From assembly GCA_964578745.1 (NCBI GenBank), contig CAZODZ010000013.1, positions 1 through 28,055 of the forward strand: DNA of 28,055 nt. The letters are read 5' to 3'. Origin of the DNA: SKVJ01 sp964578745. GTDB taxonomy: Bacteria > Chloroflexota > Dehalococcoidia > GIF9 > AB-539-J10. Below are positions 8,098 through 16,985 of the stretch, in pieces. The first letter of the stretch is position 1; each line of letters opens with the position of its first letter. A program made the translations under genes and the position numbers. Below the pieces are notes generated by a model. That model saw only the letters and a program-made list of their open reading frames with translations. It was not told the origin of the DNA and made no database searches.

Positions 8098-10029
8098 ATG
8101 ACTCAATTATTTCCACCACAGGTAATGGGCTTTGTCAAAGAGGCTGAGGAGGACTATGAAGGGTTCTGGGAAGATGCAGCCATCGCCGCTATGGATGACA
8201 TCTTCTGGTTCAAAGAGTGGGACAACGTTCTTGAGTGGGAGTACCCGACCTTCCGCTGGTTTGGTGGAGGGATGACGAATATCTGTTACAGCTGCGTCGA
8301 CTACAAGGTCCAGAAAGGGTATGGGACCAAGGCGGCGTTCATTGCTGAGGATGGCGACAGCGGCGTGTCCCGCACCGTTACGTACAGCCAGCTTCTCGAC
8401 ATGGTGAAGAAGCACGCGGCTGCGTTGCGCGGACTCGGTGTTCAGAAGGGCGACCGTGTAGCCATCTATATGCCAATGGGAATTGAGGCAGCTGTCATAA
8501 TGCTTGCGTGTGCCCGCATCGGCGCGATTCACATGGCCATCTTTGCTGGCTTCTCGCCGGGCGCAGTTGCTGACCGGCTTGCTCTCACTGAGGCCAAGTA
8601 TATCTTTGCGCAGGATGCTGGTACGCGGCGTGGCAAGCCGGTGCCGTTGAAGGTCATGGTCGACGATGCCATCGGCCTGTTGGAAAATCCCTCGCAGATA
8701 AAGACTATGGTGGTCCTCAAGACAGGGGCGGCAGAGGTCAAGATGGAGCCCGGCAGGGACATCACTTGGGAGGAGTTCCTCGCCAAAGGCGAGGGGCAGA
8801 GCGGTGATGTCACGCCGATGGAAGCCAACGAGGTCCTGTTTGTAATGCCAACTTCCGGGACGACTGCAAAGCCAAAGGTGACTGTGCAGAGACACGGCGG
8901 GTACCAGGTCTACATCTACTCCATGGGCAAATGGATATATGGTCTCAAGCCCGAGGATGTCTGGTTCTGCACGTCGGATATCGGCTGGATAGTAGGACAC
9001 AGCTATAATGTGTATGGACCGTTGCTGGTCGGATGTACGTCCATACTGTATTCAGGCACACCCGATTACCCGCGTCCTGATATGTGGTGGGACCTCGTGG
9101 AGCGGCACCAGGTGACAGGTTGCTGGTTCTCGCCTACAGGCATCAGGGGATTGCGACGTCTCGGCATTGAGCATGCCCAGAAGCACGACCTCAGTTCGGT
9201 TGAGCGCGTGCTCTGTGCCGGCGAGGTACTTAATCCGGCTGCGTGGGAGTGGATGCAGAACGAAGTGTTTAATGGGGCCGTACCGGTGATTGATCACATG
9301 TGGCAGACAGAGACAGGCGGGCCCATCATTGGCAACCCCTATGGCATCGCGATAGCTCCAATAAAGCCGGGTTCGGCTTCCAGACCGGTCCCGGGCATCA
9401 TCGCAGAGGTCGTTGATGAGAAGGATGGCCACGTATGTGAGCCCGGAGAAAAGGGTGTCCTGGTGATTCGGAAACCTTTCCCTGGTCTGACAGCGACCCT
9501 GTGGGGAGATCCCGAGCGGTATAAGCAAGACTACTGGGAGACCAAAGAAGGTACCAAGGGCTCGTACTATGCCGGTGACTCCGCCTCTGTTGATGAGGAC
9601 GGTTACATCTGGTTCGCCGGACGGGCTGACGAAGTCATCAAGATTGCTGCGCACCGCATCGGCACAATCGAGGTCGAGAGCGCACTGGTCTCTCACCCGG
9701 CAGTTGTGGAAGCAGGCGTGTCCGGAGTCCCGGACGAGCTTCGCGGCGAGGTGGCAAGCGCATTCGTGGTTCTGTCCAAGGATTACGAGCCGAGCGAAGA
9801 ACTCAAAAAGGAACTCATCAATCACGTTCGGCAGACGATGGGCCCTATCGTCGTTATCGGTGATATCCAGTTTGTCAACATGCTGCCGAAGACCAAGAGT
9901 GGCAAGATCATGCGCCGCGTCATGAAAGCCCTGCTCACCGGCAAGGACATAGGTGACCTGTCAACAGTCGAGGAAGAGGCCTCCATCGAAGAGATACGTG
10001 AGGCTACGGCCAAGATGAAGGGCAAGTAG
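8098..10029 (+). CDS. acs: AMP-forming acetyl-CoA / short-chain acyl-CoA synthetase
   Basis: A 643-residue ANL-superfamily ligase that makes acyl-CoA from a carboxylate, ATP and CoA through an acyl-AMP. Seen: the P-loop region TSGTTAKPK (252-260), WQTETGG (402-408, the tryptophan typical of acetate-size pockets), YAGD and the hinge WFAGRADEVIK (about 505-515), HRIGTIEVESALVSHPAV, and C-terminal LPKTKSGKIMRR with the catalytic, acetylation-prone Lys603. Length matches Acs (about 650). The start 8098 has AAGGAG about 10 bases upstream; a longer frame from 8020 would overlap the promoter and is rejected. P-loop departures (Ala for Gly, Val after KPK) leave acetate versus propionate or another short acid open. 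It faces three acyl-CoA dehydrogenase genes. Confidence 0.88.
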   Translation: MTQLFPPQVMGFVKEAEEDYEGFWEDAAIAAMDDIFWFKEWDNVLEWEYPTFRWFGGGMTNICYSCVDYKVQKGYGTKAAFIAEDGDSGVSRTVTYSQLLDMVKKHAAALRGLGVQKGDRVAIYMPMGIEAAVIMLACARIGAIHMAIFAGFSPGAVADRLALTEAKYIFAQDAGTRRGKPVPLKVMVDDAIGLLENPSQIKTMVVLKTGAAEVKMEPGRDITWEEFLAKGEGQSGDVTPMEANEVLFVMPTSGTTAKPKVTVQRHGGYQVYIYSMGKWIYGLKPEDVWFCTSDIGWIVGHSYNVYGPLLVGCTSILYSGTPDYPRPDMWWDLVERHQVTGCWFSPTGIRGLRRLGIEHAQKHDLSSVERVLCAGEVLNPAAWEWMQNEVFNGAVPVIDHMWQTETGGPIIGNPYGIAIAPIKPGSASRPVPGIIAEVVDEKDGHVCEPGEKGVLVIRKPFPGLTATLWGDPERYKQDYWETKEGTKGSYYAGDSASVDEDGYIWFAGRADEVIKIAAHRIGTIEVESALVSHPAVVEAGVSGVPDELRGEVASAFVVLSKDYEPSEELKKELINHVRQTMGPIVVIGDIQFVNMLPKTKSGKIMRRVMKALLTGKDIGDLSTVEEEASIEEIREATAKMKGK

Positions 10030-10054
10030 TCAGGGTCTGCTGTGAAGGGAGAAC

Positions 10055-10082
10055 AACGGGGACGCGCTAGCGCGTCCCCGTT
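10055..10082. terminator. Perfect 28-bp palindrome, bidirectional terminator
   Basis: A perfect self-complementary palindrome whose half-site is AACGGGGACGCGCT. It folds into a 12-13 bp GC-rich hairpin. It lies 26 bases after the synthetase stop and covers the TAG stop of the opposing dehydrogenase (10067-10069). Read leftwards it is followed by TTGTTCT and rightwards by TTATCTGT, so both converging transcripts could end here. Confidence 0.75.
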
Positions 10083-11209
10083 ATCTGTCGTGCGATTGTC
10101 CAGCGCTGCATCTCGGAGGTACCTTCATAGATCTCCGTGATGCGCTGGTCGCGGTACAGTCGTTCGACTGCGAACTCGTGTGTGTACCCGTATCCTCCGA
10201 ATATCTGCACAGCGTGATGGCAGATGCGGTGAGCGGCTTCGCTGGCGAACAATTTGGCCATTGCCGCCTCTTTGAGAGGTGTCTTTCCCTGTTGCTTCAT
10301 GAGCCAGGCGGCTCGGTACGTGAGCAAGCGGGCCGCGTCCAGATCGACAGCCATATCGGCAATCATGAACTGGACGCCCTGATGCCGGGCTATCTCCACG
10401 CCGAATTGCTTGCGTTCCCTGGCGTATGAAACCGCAGCATCGTACGCCGCCTGTGCGATGCCTACCGCCTGCGCCGCGATAGTGACACGGCTTGCATCGA
10501 TAGCTTCCATCGCGATGCGGAATCCCTTGCCCTCTTCTCCTATAAGGTTCTCGCTGGGAATCCGGCAGTTGTCGAAGACGAGTTCGGCCGCAGAAGCGGG
10601 ATGGATACCCATCTTCTGCTCGAGCTTCCCTACTGAGAACCGCGGGGTGCCACGTTCCACCACAAACGCGCTGATGCCCTTGTACCCCAGCGACTTGTCA
10701 CGGGTTGCGAACGTAGTCACAAAGTCTGCCTCTGCCCCGTTGGTGATGAATACCTTCGTGCCATTCAGCACGTAGGAATCGCCGTCCTTCTCGTATCGCA
10801 TGTCCAGATTGGCGACGTCGCTTCCGGCCATTGCCTCGGTGAGGGCAAAAGCCACTGTCGCGCCATCGACTACCTGCGGCACATATCTCGCCTTCTGCTC
10901 CCCGCTTCCGTGCATGGTGATCGGATACATGGCGAGGCCAAGGCTGACAAGATACGATATGCCCAGACCGCCGGAACCACGCGATATCTCCTCTGCCGCC
11001 ACAGTGAACGTAAGCTCGTCGCCTGTGCCGCCGTACTCCTCGGGGAGACCCACGCTGTACAGTCCTACGTCAGCCATCTTCCTGACCATGTCGTAGGGGA
11101 ACTCACTCGTTGAATCCCATTCTGCAGCACGAGGCTCAATCTCGTTTGCGACGAAGTCGCGGACCATGGCCTGAAACATCTTGTGCTCTTCACTGAACTC
11201 GAAATCCAT
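10067..11209 (-). CDS. Acyl-CoA dehydrogenase (third gene of a tandem triplet)
   Basis: A 380-residue flavoprotein of the acyl-CoA dehydrogenase family, catalysing alpha-beta dehydrogenation of an acyl-CoA and passing electrons to ETF. It has the N-terminal helical domain (MDFEFSEEHKMFQ...), the beta-domain FAD-binding stretch AFALTEAMAGSDV then TKVFITNGAEAD, and the C-terminal helical domain with ARERKQFG, QIFGGYGYTHEFAVERLYRD and EIYEGTSEMQRW. The Glu of YEGT is the likely catalytic base. All three copies share TEAMAGSD in place of the commoner TEPEAGSD. A GA-rich ribosome site (AAAGGA) lies about 11 bases before the ATG. It is 32 bp downstream of the second copy, so the three are probably one operon. 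The substrate chain cannot be told from sequence alone. Confidence 0.93.
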   Translation of the reverse strand: MDFEFSEEHKMFQAMVRDFVANEIEPRAAEWDSTSEFPYDMVRKMADVGLYSVGLPEEYGGTGDELTFTVAAEEISRGSGGLGISYLVSLGLAMYPITMHGSGEQKARYVPQVVDGATVAFALTEAMAGSDVANLDMRYEKDGDSYVLNGTKVFITNGAEADFVTTFATRDKSLGYKGISAFVVERGTPRFSVGKLEQKMGIHPASAAELVFDNCRIPSENLIGEEGKGFRIAMEAIDASRVTIAAQAVGIAQAAYDAAVSYARERKQFGVEIARHQGVQFMIADMAVDLDAARLLTYRAAWLMKQQGKTPLKEAAMAKLFASEAAHRICHHAVQIFGGYGYTHEFAVERLYRDQRITEIYEGTSEMQRWTIARQITGTR

Positions 11210-11241
11210 ATCCTGGGCAGTCCTTTCTCTGTGACTCGATG

Positions 11242-12384
11242 CTACTTTAGGGCGGTTATCTGTCGTGCGATTGTCCAGCGCTGCATCTCGGAAGTCCCCT
11301 CATATATCTCCGTGATACGCTGGTCACGGTAAAGACGTTCCACAGCGAACTCGCGTGTGTAGCCGTAACCACCGTGTATCTGGATGGCGCGATGACAGAT
11401 GCGGTGCGCCGCCTCTGAGGCAAACAACTTGGCCATTGCTGGCTCTTTGGCCGATGCTTTGCCGGTCGTCTGTATCTGCCACGCGGCCCGGTATGTGAGC
11501 AGGCGGGCCGCGTCCAGGTCGACGGCCATGTCGGCAATCATGAACTGAATGCCCTGGTGTCGGGCTATCTCCACGCCGAATTGCTTGCGTTCCCTGGCGT
11601 ATGAAACCGCAGCATCATAGGCGGCCTGTGCGATGCCCACCGCCTGTGCGGCAACGCAGACACGGCATGCATCTATGGCCTGAAGAGCAATGGTAAATCC
11701 TCTCCCTTCTTCGCCGATGAGGTTGGATGCTGGCACACGACAGTTGTCGTACACCAGTTCAGCGGCAGAAGCAGGGTGCATGCCCATCTTCCTTTCGACC
11801 TTGCCGACCGAAAAACCGGGTGTGCCGCGTTCCACAATGAAGGCACTGATGCCTTTGTAGCCGAGAGACTTGTCCCTGGTGGCAAACGTTACGACGAAGT
11901 CAGCCTCGGCACCGTTGGTGATGAATATCTTATTGCCATTGAGGATGAAATCGTCGCCGTCGCGCTCGTACCGGGTGTCGAGGTTGGCTACATCACTCCC
12001 GGCCATTGCTTCCGTGAGTCCGAACGAGACATTTGTGCCCTGCATCACCCATGGAATGTAGCGCCTCTTCTGCTCTTCGGTTCCGTGCATGACAATGGGA
12101 TTCATAGCGAGACTCATGGTCGTCACGTACGATGCTCCGAGACCTGCGCAACCGCGTGAAATCTCCTCAACAGCGAGCACAAAGGTGATGTCATCTCCAC
12201 TGCCTCCGTACTCTTCCGGCATGTGAAGACTGTAGAGACCGACATCGGCCATCTTCTTGATGACGTCATGCGGGAATTCCTCGGTCTCGTCCCACTCGGC
12301 CGCACGCGGCGCAATTTCGTTGTCAACGAAATCACGTACCATCGACTGAAACATCTTCTGTTCTTCGCTCAATTCAAACTGCAC
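11242..12384 (-). CDS. Acyl-CoA dehydrogenase (second gene of a tandem triplet)
   Basis: A 380-residue paralogue of its two neighbours, with the same domain order: MQFELSEEQKMFQSMVRDFVDNEI, FGLTEAMAGSDVANLD, NKIFITNGAEAD, ARERKQFGVEIARHQG, QIHGGYGYTREFAVERLYRD and the catalytic Glu in EIYEGTSEMQRW. It shares long identical DNA blocks with both neighbours: 56 bp with the downstream copy (11561-11616 against 10386-10441) and 41 bp with the upstream copy (11519-11559 against 12689-12729). This points to duplication with possible gene conversion. It lies 27 bp after the first copy and 32 bp before the third. No ETF or other beta-oxidation gene is in the window. Confidence 0.93.
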   Translation of the reverse strand: MQFELSEEQKMFQSMVRDFVDNEIAPRAAEWDETEEFPHDVIKKMADVGLYSLHMPEEYGGSGDDITFVLAVEEISRGCAGLGASYVTTMSLAMNPIVMHGTEEQKRRYIPWVMQGTNVSFGLTEAMAGSDVANLDTRYERDGDDFILNGNKIFITNGAEADFVVTFATRDKSLGYKGISAFIVERGTPGFSVGKVERKMGMHPASAAELVYDNCRVPASNLIGEEGRGFTIALQAIDACRVCVAAQAVGIAQAAYDAAVSYARERKQFGVEIARHQGIQFMIADMAVDLDAARLLTYRAAWQIQTTGKASAKEPAMAKLFASEAAHRICHRAIQIHGGYGYTREFAVERLYRDQRITEIYEGTSEMQRWTIARQITALK

Positions 12385-12411
12385 TGGCTGGTCCCTCCTC
12401 GAACGAATTAC

Positions 12412-13557
12412 CTACTTGAGCCCTGTAATCTGCCGTGCAATCGTCCAGCGCTGCATCTCGGAAGTGCCCTCGAACAACTCCATGATGCGCTGGTCTCTGT
12501 ATATTCTCTCGACCGCGAATTCCTTAGTGTAACCGTAGCCACCGTGTATCTGGATGGCCTTATGAGCTATCCGGTGTGCGGCTTCGCTCGCGAACAGCTT
12601 CGCCATAGCGGGTTCCTTTGCAGCTACTTCGCCTGTCGTCTGCTGCTGCCATGCTGCGCGGTATGTAAGCAGCCTTGCCGCGTCCAGATCGACGGCCATG
12701 TCGGCAATCATGAACTGAATGCCCTGGTGCCGGCCTATCTCCACACCGAACTGTTTCCGTTCCTGTGCGTATGAAACCGCAGCATCATAGGCGGCCTGTG
12801 CAAGCCCAACGCTCTGCGCTGCGATGGAGACGCGGCAGGCATCGATTGCTCTCAGCGCGATCTTGAAGCCCTGTCCTTCTTCGCCGAGCAGGTTTGCGGC
12901 GGGCACTTTACAGTTGTCAAAAATGAGTTCAGCTGCTGATGCGGGATGAAGCCCCATCTTCTTCTCCACTTTACCCACTGAGAAACCCGGGGCATCTTTA
13001 TCTACAATGAATGCGCTGATACCCTTGTAGCCGAGAGATTTGTCCTTTGTTGCGAAGGTAACTAGGAAGTCGGCTTCAGCGCCGTTAGTGATGAATATCT
13101 TGGTGCCGTTCAGAACGTAGTAGTCGCCCTCGCGGCTGTACTTCATGTCGAGTGCCGCAACATCGCTTCCGGCCATCGCCTCCGTGAGTGCGAAGGCGAC
13201 CGTTGCGCCCTCGTTTGCGACCCGTGGTATGTACTTGCTCCTCTGTTCGTCGTTTCCAAACATCACGATGGGTGCGATGGCGAGGCTGACGGTCGTTATG
13301 TAGATGCTGGAGAGTCCTCCCGAGCCCCTGGCGAGTTGTTCGCAGGCGAGGACGAAAGTAAGGTCATCTCCACTGCCTCCGTACTCTTCAGGGAGATGAA
13401 GGCCGAACAAGCCCAGCCCGGCCATCTTCTTCAGAGTGTTGATGGGAAACTCGTTTGTCTCGTCCCACTCCGCCGCGTGTGGCACAATCTCGTTGTCCAC
13501 GAAATCCTTCAGCATGGACTGGAACATCTTCTGTTCTTCACTGAGTTCGAAATCCAA
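12412..13557 (-). CDS. Acyl-CoA dehydrogenase (first gene of a tandem triplet, TTG start)
   Basis: A 381-residue paralogue and the promoter-proximal copy. The start is taken as TTG at 13557: it is preceded by a perfect AAGGAGG 8 bases away, and the protein then begins LDFELSEEQKMFQ, matching the MDFEFSEE and MQFELSEE starts of the two sister genes. The upstream ATG at 13611 would place the ribosome site inside the gene and add 18 unrelated residues. Domain landmarks are AFALTEAMAGSDVAALD, TKIFITNGAEAD, QIHGGYGYTKEFAVERIYRD and ELFEGTSEMQRW, with the catalytic Glu preceded by Phe where the sisters have Tyr. It also has QERKQFG where the sisters have RERKQFG, and is the most diverged of the three, perhaps with a different acyl-CoA preference. 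Confidence 0.92.
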   Translation of the reverse strand: MDFELSEEQKMFQSMLKDFVDNEIVPHAAEWDETNEFPINTLKKMAGLGLFGLHLPEEYGGSGDDLTFVLACEQLARGSGGLSSIYITTVSLAIAPIVMFGNDEQRSKYIPRVANEGATVAFALTEAMAGSDVAALDMKYSREGDYYVLNGTKIFITNGAEADFLVTFATKDKSLGYKGISAFIVDKDAPGFSVGKVEKKMGLHPASAAELIFDNCKVPAANLLGEEGQGFKIALRAIDACRVSIAAQSVGLAQAAYDAAVSYAQERKQFGVEIGRHQGIQFMIADMAVDLDAARLLTYRAAWQQQTTGEVAAKEPAMAKLFASEAAHRIAHKAIQIHGGYGYTKEFAVERIYRDQRIMELFEGTSEMQRWTIARQITGLK

Positions 13558-13674
13558 GTGTAGTTCCTCCTTAAGGCGATGAATGGCTGCGTGACCGGCA
13601 AAGCACAGCAATCATGGTGAACCATAGCCGGATGCGGCATCACTGCCATCACAGTGCAGTCGCATGGCGGCTGC

Positions 13675-13703
13675 ATGGTATCATGGGGCGTATAGGGCGG
13701 CAA
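13675..13703 (-). promoter_or_regulatory. Candidate promoter of the acyl-CoA dehydrogenase operon
   Basis: On the minus strand, TTGCCG (13703-13698), a 17-base spacer and TACCAT (13680-13675), with a TGA just before the -10 as in extended -10 promoters. It lies about 118 bases upstream of the TTG start. The same TACCAT -10 occurs in the pan-operon promoter at 23114. Confidence 0.45.
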
Positions 13704-13737
13704 TTGCTCCGCAAGCCGTCAGTTTGGCCAGGCTCGA

Positions 13738-14203
13738 TCAACTCAGCCGGACTACGGCAATCCTCTGGAGACGGGAGTCACCTTTGAGGCAGATGATATC
13801 CACTGGAACCACACGTTCAGCCTGAATGCGTGTCAACTCACCATCCTTCTCAACCTGCGCCTGCAGGACCGCCATCCGGATAAGGCGTGGTGTTTTGTCT
13901 CCTGTTCCTTGGGACTTCTGGGCAAAACAGGTGATGGCATTCAGCAGAAGCACACCGCGGGGATTACGACAGCGCCAGACTGACAAGGACCGAGTGAATA
14001 GCCGCACGGGCAGGACGTATACATTTATGTAGAATGAGAAACTGCCTGAAGAACAATACGAATGTCGGCGCTTCTTCGAAGTCGTGGGCTGGTTGGGCTG
14101 GTGTTCTCAGGGCCGATGTCGCGTCCCCTTCTTGATACCATGTTGCCGCCAGCCGACGAATCCAGTGTAGAGAGTACCTCCGTTGGCAGATATTGCGTGC
14201 CAT
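13738..14203 (-). pseudogene. Decayed P-type ATPase fragment (remnant of a second copy)
   Basis: Two minus-strand frames carry pieces that align with residues about 55-160 of the intact P-type ATPase directly upstream. In one frame, FVLFFRQFLIL matches the first membrane helix start IVFLRQFLSPL. In the next, GVLLLNAITCFAQKSQG then LRMAVLQAQVEKDGELTRIQ and AERVVPVDIICLKGD match GALILNAVIGFVQEQQA and AESVVPGDILVLESG. Between the shared QF and NA landmarks there are 97 bases where the intact gene has 102, so the frame is broken by a net 5-base loss. A third frame beyond the stop continues PAELIE, like PADARVIE. No phosphorylation domain remains. It starts 32 bp after the stop of the intact gene, which suggests an old tandem duplication or a degraded second pump. 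Confidence 0.75.
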
Positions 14204-14234
14204 TGCTTCGTTATCAATCCTGCATCGGCTGTGA

Positions 14235-16985
14235 TCAGTTCTGCTTCGCCCTTGAGGCGGAATGTCGCCACTTTACTGGGGCCCACTTGCCGAAAGAGAA
14301 CAACCGGGGTGCAATGAGCTTTCGCGTCTCTTCTATGACAAACAGCGAGCCACCGGCTGCAAGTGCGATCCCCCATTGACCGAGGCTCAGAGGCACCGTA
14401 TTGAATGGTATCTGAGCGAACGGCAGGTAGATGACCGAAAGCTGAAGACACACGGCTACTGCAATTGCAGCCACGAGGTATCTGTTGCGGAAGAGACCGA
14501 GTTCAAATACCGTGTGCTCGTCGGAACGGGCGTTGAATGCTCTGAACCACTCGAATGTAACCATTGTGCAGAATGCCAGGGTGCGGGCTTCTTCTACCGG
14601 CATTCTCGCCTCTGCCCATCTGAAGACGAGGAACACACCCACGCCCATCATGCCAGCAAGGAAGGCGATGCGAAGGATGAGCCCCGGGAAAAGCAAACCT
14701 ACCCGTGGATCGCGTGGCGGCTGCTTCAGTTCATCACCAGCCTTGGGCTCAAGGCCGAGCGGGATGGCAGCCGCGGTGTCCGTCACGAGATTTATCCAGA
14801 TGATCTGCAGGGCGAGCAGAGGGGCCTTTCCCACTATCCCCACAGTAAGGATCAAGGCCGTCAGCTCGCCGATGTTTGTGCTCAGCAGAAACAGGATTAC
14901 GTTTCTGAGGCGATTGAATATGGCCCTGCCTTCCTCAATCGCAGCCACCACTGTGGCGAAATTGTCGTCGGCGAGTACCATATCTGACGCCTGCTTCGCG
15001 ACGTCCGTACCTGTCTGTCCCATTGCCACGCCGATATTGGATGCCTTCAAGGCGGGAGCATCGTTGACGCCGTCACCAGTCATCGCCACGATGTGATTTC
15101 TGGACTTGAGGGCATTTACGATGCGCAGCTTGTCGAGCGGCTCGATACGCGAGAACACCGTGATGTTGTTGATTTCCCTGGCCAGCTCTTCATCCGAAAT
15201 TTTCTTCAACTCCGGACCATCGACGGCCCTGCCTGAAGGCAGGTTGAGTTCATCGGCAATGGCCTTCGCTGTGGTCTTGTGGTCTCCCGTAATCATGACC
15301 ACGCGTACGCCTGCCTCTTTGCACTGTGCAATGGCACGCTTGACTTCTTGGCGTGGCGGGTCCGCCATTCCGGCAATCCCGAGGAATGTGAGCCGCCCCT
15401 CGAGCTGCCCGCATTTCAACTTCCGTGGTTCCTGCTCGAGATCGACATATGCGAGCGCGATGGTCCTCATCGCGTCGCGTGCCAGGGCTTCGGTCGCCTC
15501 CGTCACGTCACGGGATATCCGGTCCGTGAGCTCAGTCCATTTCCCGTGGATGAGAATGCCTTGGCTCATTGAGAGGATCCTCTCCGTGGAGCCCTTCACG
15601 TATACGCGGACGCCCGTGTCCTCTCTGTAGCCGACGGCCATGTATTGTTGCTCGCTCTCAAACGGGATCTCGCAGGTGCGCTTCAGATTCTGCTGCATTA
15701 CTTCTTTGTTCAGACCTATCTTCGCCGCCGCCACCACGAGAGCGCCTTCCGTGGGGTCACCGACGATTTCGTAACTGCCGTCCCTTTGTACAAGGGATGC
15801 CTCGTTGCAGAGTGCGCCGGTTCTGAGGAGGAGCCCGAGCGACGTGTCCCTGCCGGGATTGAACGCCTTGCCATCACGTCTGAACTCGCCGACGGGCTCA
15901 TACCCCTCGCCGGTCACCTCGATATACTGACCGTCTACGTAGATGCGGCGCACGGTCATCTCGTTCATTGTGAGAGTCCCGGTCTTGTCGGAACAGATGA
16001 CTGTTGCCGAGCCCAGTGTCTCAACAGCTACGAGACGGCGTATTATCGCGTTTCGCTTTGCCATGTAACGCATGCCGATTGCCAGGACGACGGTGACAAC
16101 CGCAGGCAGACCCTCCGGAATGGCAGAGACCGCAGCAGCGACGGCGAGCATGAAGAGTTCGATACTGTCGAGTCCCCTTTGCAGCCCGACGATGATGAGA
16201 ATAGCGATGATGCCGAGCACCACGACAACGAGGTAGCGGCTGAGGCTCGCGATACTCTCCTGGACCGGCGTCTTCTCTTCCTTGACCCCCTGGATACCCG
16301 AGGCAATCTTGCCCATCTCTGTACCCATGCCGGTCGCTGTGACCACCGCCGTGGCTCTGCCGTGTGTCACAATCGTGCCCGCGTATACCATGTTTTCGCG
16401 TTCGGCCAGGGGGGTCTCTTCGGCCAGCGGGTAGGCTTCCTTGTCCACCGAGACCGACTCGCCCGTGAGAGAGGACTCGTTGACCTTGAGGGTTGCCTCT
16501 TCAATGACGCGGGCATCCGCAGGCACGAGGTTCCCACTCTCGAGCACGAGGATGTCGCCCGGTACAACAGACTCGGCTGAAATGCTCATGACGGTGTCAC
16601 GGCGCCTCACTTGTGCCTTTGGCGCTGACATGCGCAGCAGGGCTTCCATTGCCTGTTGGGCTTGCTGCTCCTGAACGAACCCGATTACGGCATTGAGGAT
16701 GAGCGCTCCAAACACCACAGCTGCGTCGATGTAATGTCCGGTTGCGAGCGAGATCGTCGCTGCCGCGAGGAGGACGTAGATGAGAGGACTGAGGAACTGT
16801 CTGAGGAAGACGATAACAGGCGAAGTCCTCTTCTTTTCCTTGAGACGATTGGGACCGTAATGGTCGAGGCGTCGCGCTGCCTCCTCATCTCCCAGTCCCG
16901 CTGCCCCGCTGCCAAGTACCTGAAGAGCCTCTGACACGCTCAGCGAGTGCCACGTCTGAGCCATCGCTCTACTATACCAGCCCAT
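14235..16985 (-). CDS. P-type cation-transporting ATPase, type II (Ca2+-like)
   Basis: A 916-residue ion pump of the inner membrane. It has the N-terminal cation-ATPase domain, actuator motif TGES (174-177), membrane helix 4 motif PEGLP (290-294), phosphorylation motif DKTGTLT (Asp333), hinge MTGDGVNDAPALK, helix 5 NIGEL and helix 6 INLVTD. The Glu, Asn and Asp residues that bind Ca2+ in SERCA helices 4-6 are kept, so Ca2+ (or Mn2+) export is the best guess; Na+/K+ types also carry several of these. ATG 16985 is chosen because GGAGAGGG lies 6 bases upstream; ATG 16964 is possible. The frame runs upstream to 17204, but that part resembles nothing. A degraded copy follows downstream. Confidence 0.93.
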   Translation of the reverse strand: MGWYSRAMAQTWHSLSVSEALQVLGSGAAGLGDEEAARRLDHYGPNRLKEKKRTSPVIVFLRQFLSPLIYVLLAAATISLATGHYIDAAVVFGALILNAVIGFVQEQQAQQAMEALLRMSAPKAQVRRRDTVMSISAESVVPGDILVLESGNLVPADARVIEEATLKVNESSLTGESVSVDKEAYPLAEETPLAERENMVYAGTIVTHGRATAVVTATGMGTEMGKIASGIQGVKEEKTPVQESIASLSRYLVVVVLGIIAILIIVGLQRGLDSIELFMLAVAAAVSAIPEGLPAVVTVVLAIGMRYMAKRNAIIRRLVAVETLGSATVICSDKTGTLTMNEMTVRRIYVDGQYIEVTGEGYEPVGEFRRDGKAFNPGRDTSLGLLLRTGALCNEASLVQRDGSYEIVGDPTEGALVVAAAKIGLNKEVMQQNLKRTCEIPFESEQQYMAVGYREDTGVRVYVKGSTERILSMSQGILIHGKWTELTDRISRDVTEATEALARDAMRTIALAYVDLEQEPRKLKCGQLEGRLTFLGIAGMADPPRQEVKRAIAQCKEAGVRVVMITGDHKTTAKAIADELNLPSGRAVDGPELKKISDEELAREINNITVFSRIEPLDKLRIVNALKSRNHIVAMTGDGVNDAPALKASNIGVAMGQTGTDVAKQASDMVLADDNFATVVAAIEEGRAIFNRLRNVILFLLSTNIGELTALILTVGIVGKAPLLALQIIWINLVTDTAAAIPLGLEPKAGDELKQPPRDPRVGLLFPGLILRIAFLAGMMGVGVFLVFRWAEARMPVEEARTLAFCTMVTFEWFRAFNARSDEHTVFELGLFRNRYLVAAIAVAVCLQLSVIYLPFAQIPFNTVPLSLGQWGIALAAGGSLFVIEETRKLIAPRLFSFGKWAPVKWRHSASRAKQN

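Noticed and set aside
14107..14451. Minus-strand frame overlapping the 3' end of the ATPase gene
   Set aside because: Its first part is a shadow of the ATPase gene, and the rest (ISANGGTLYTGF...) has no reliable family match.
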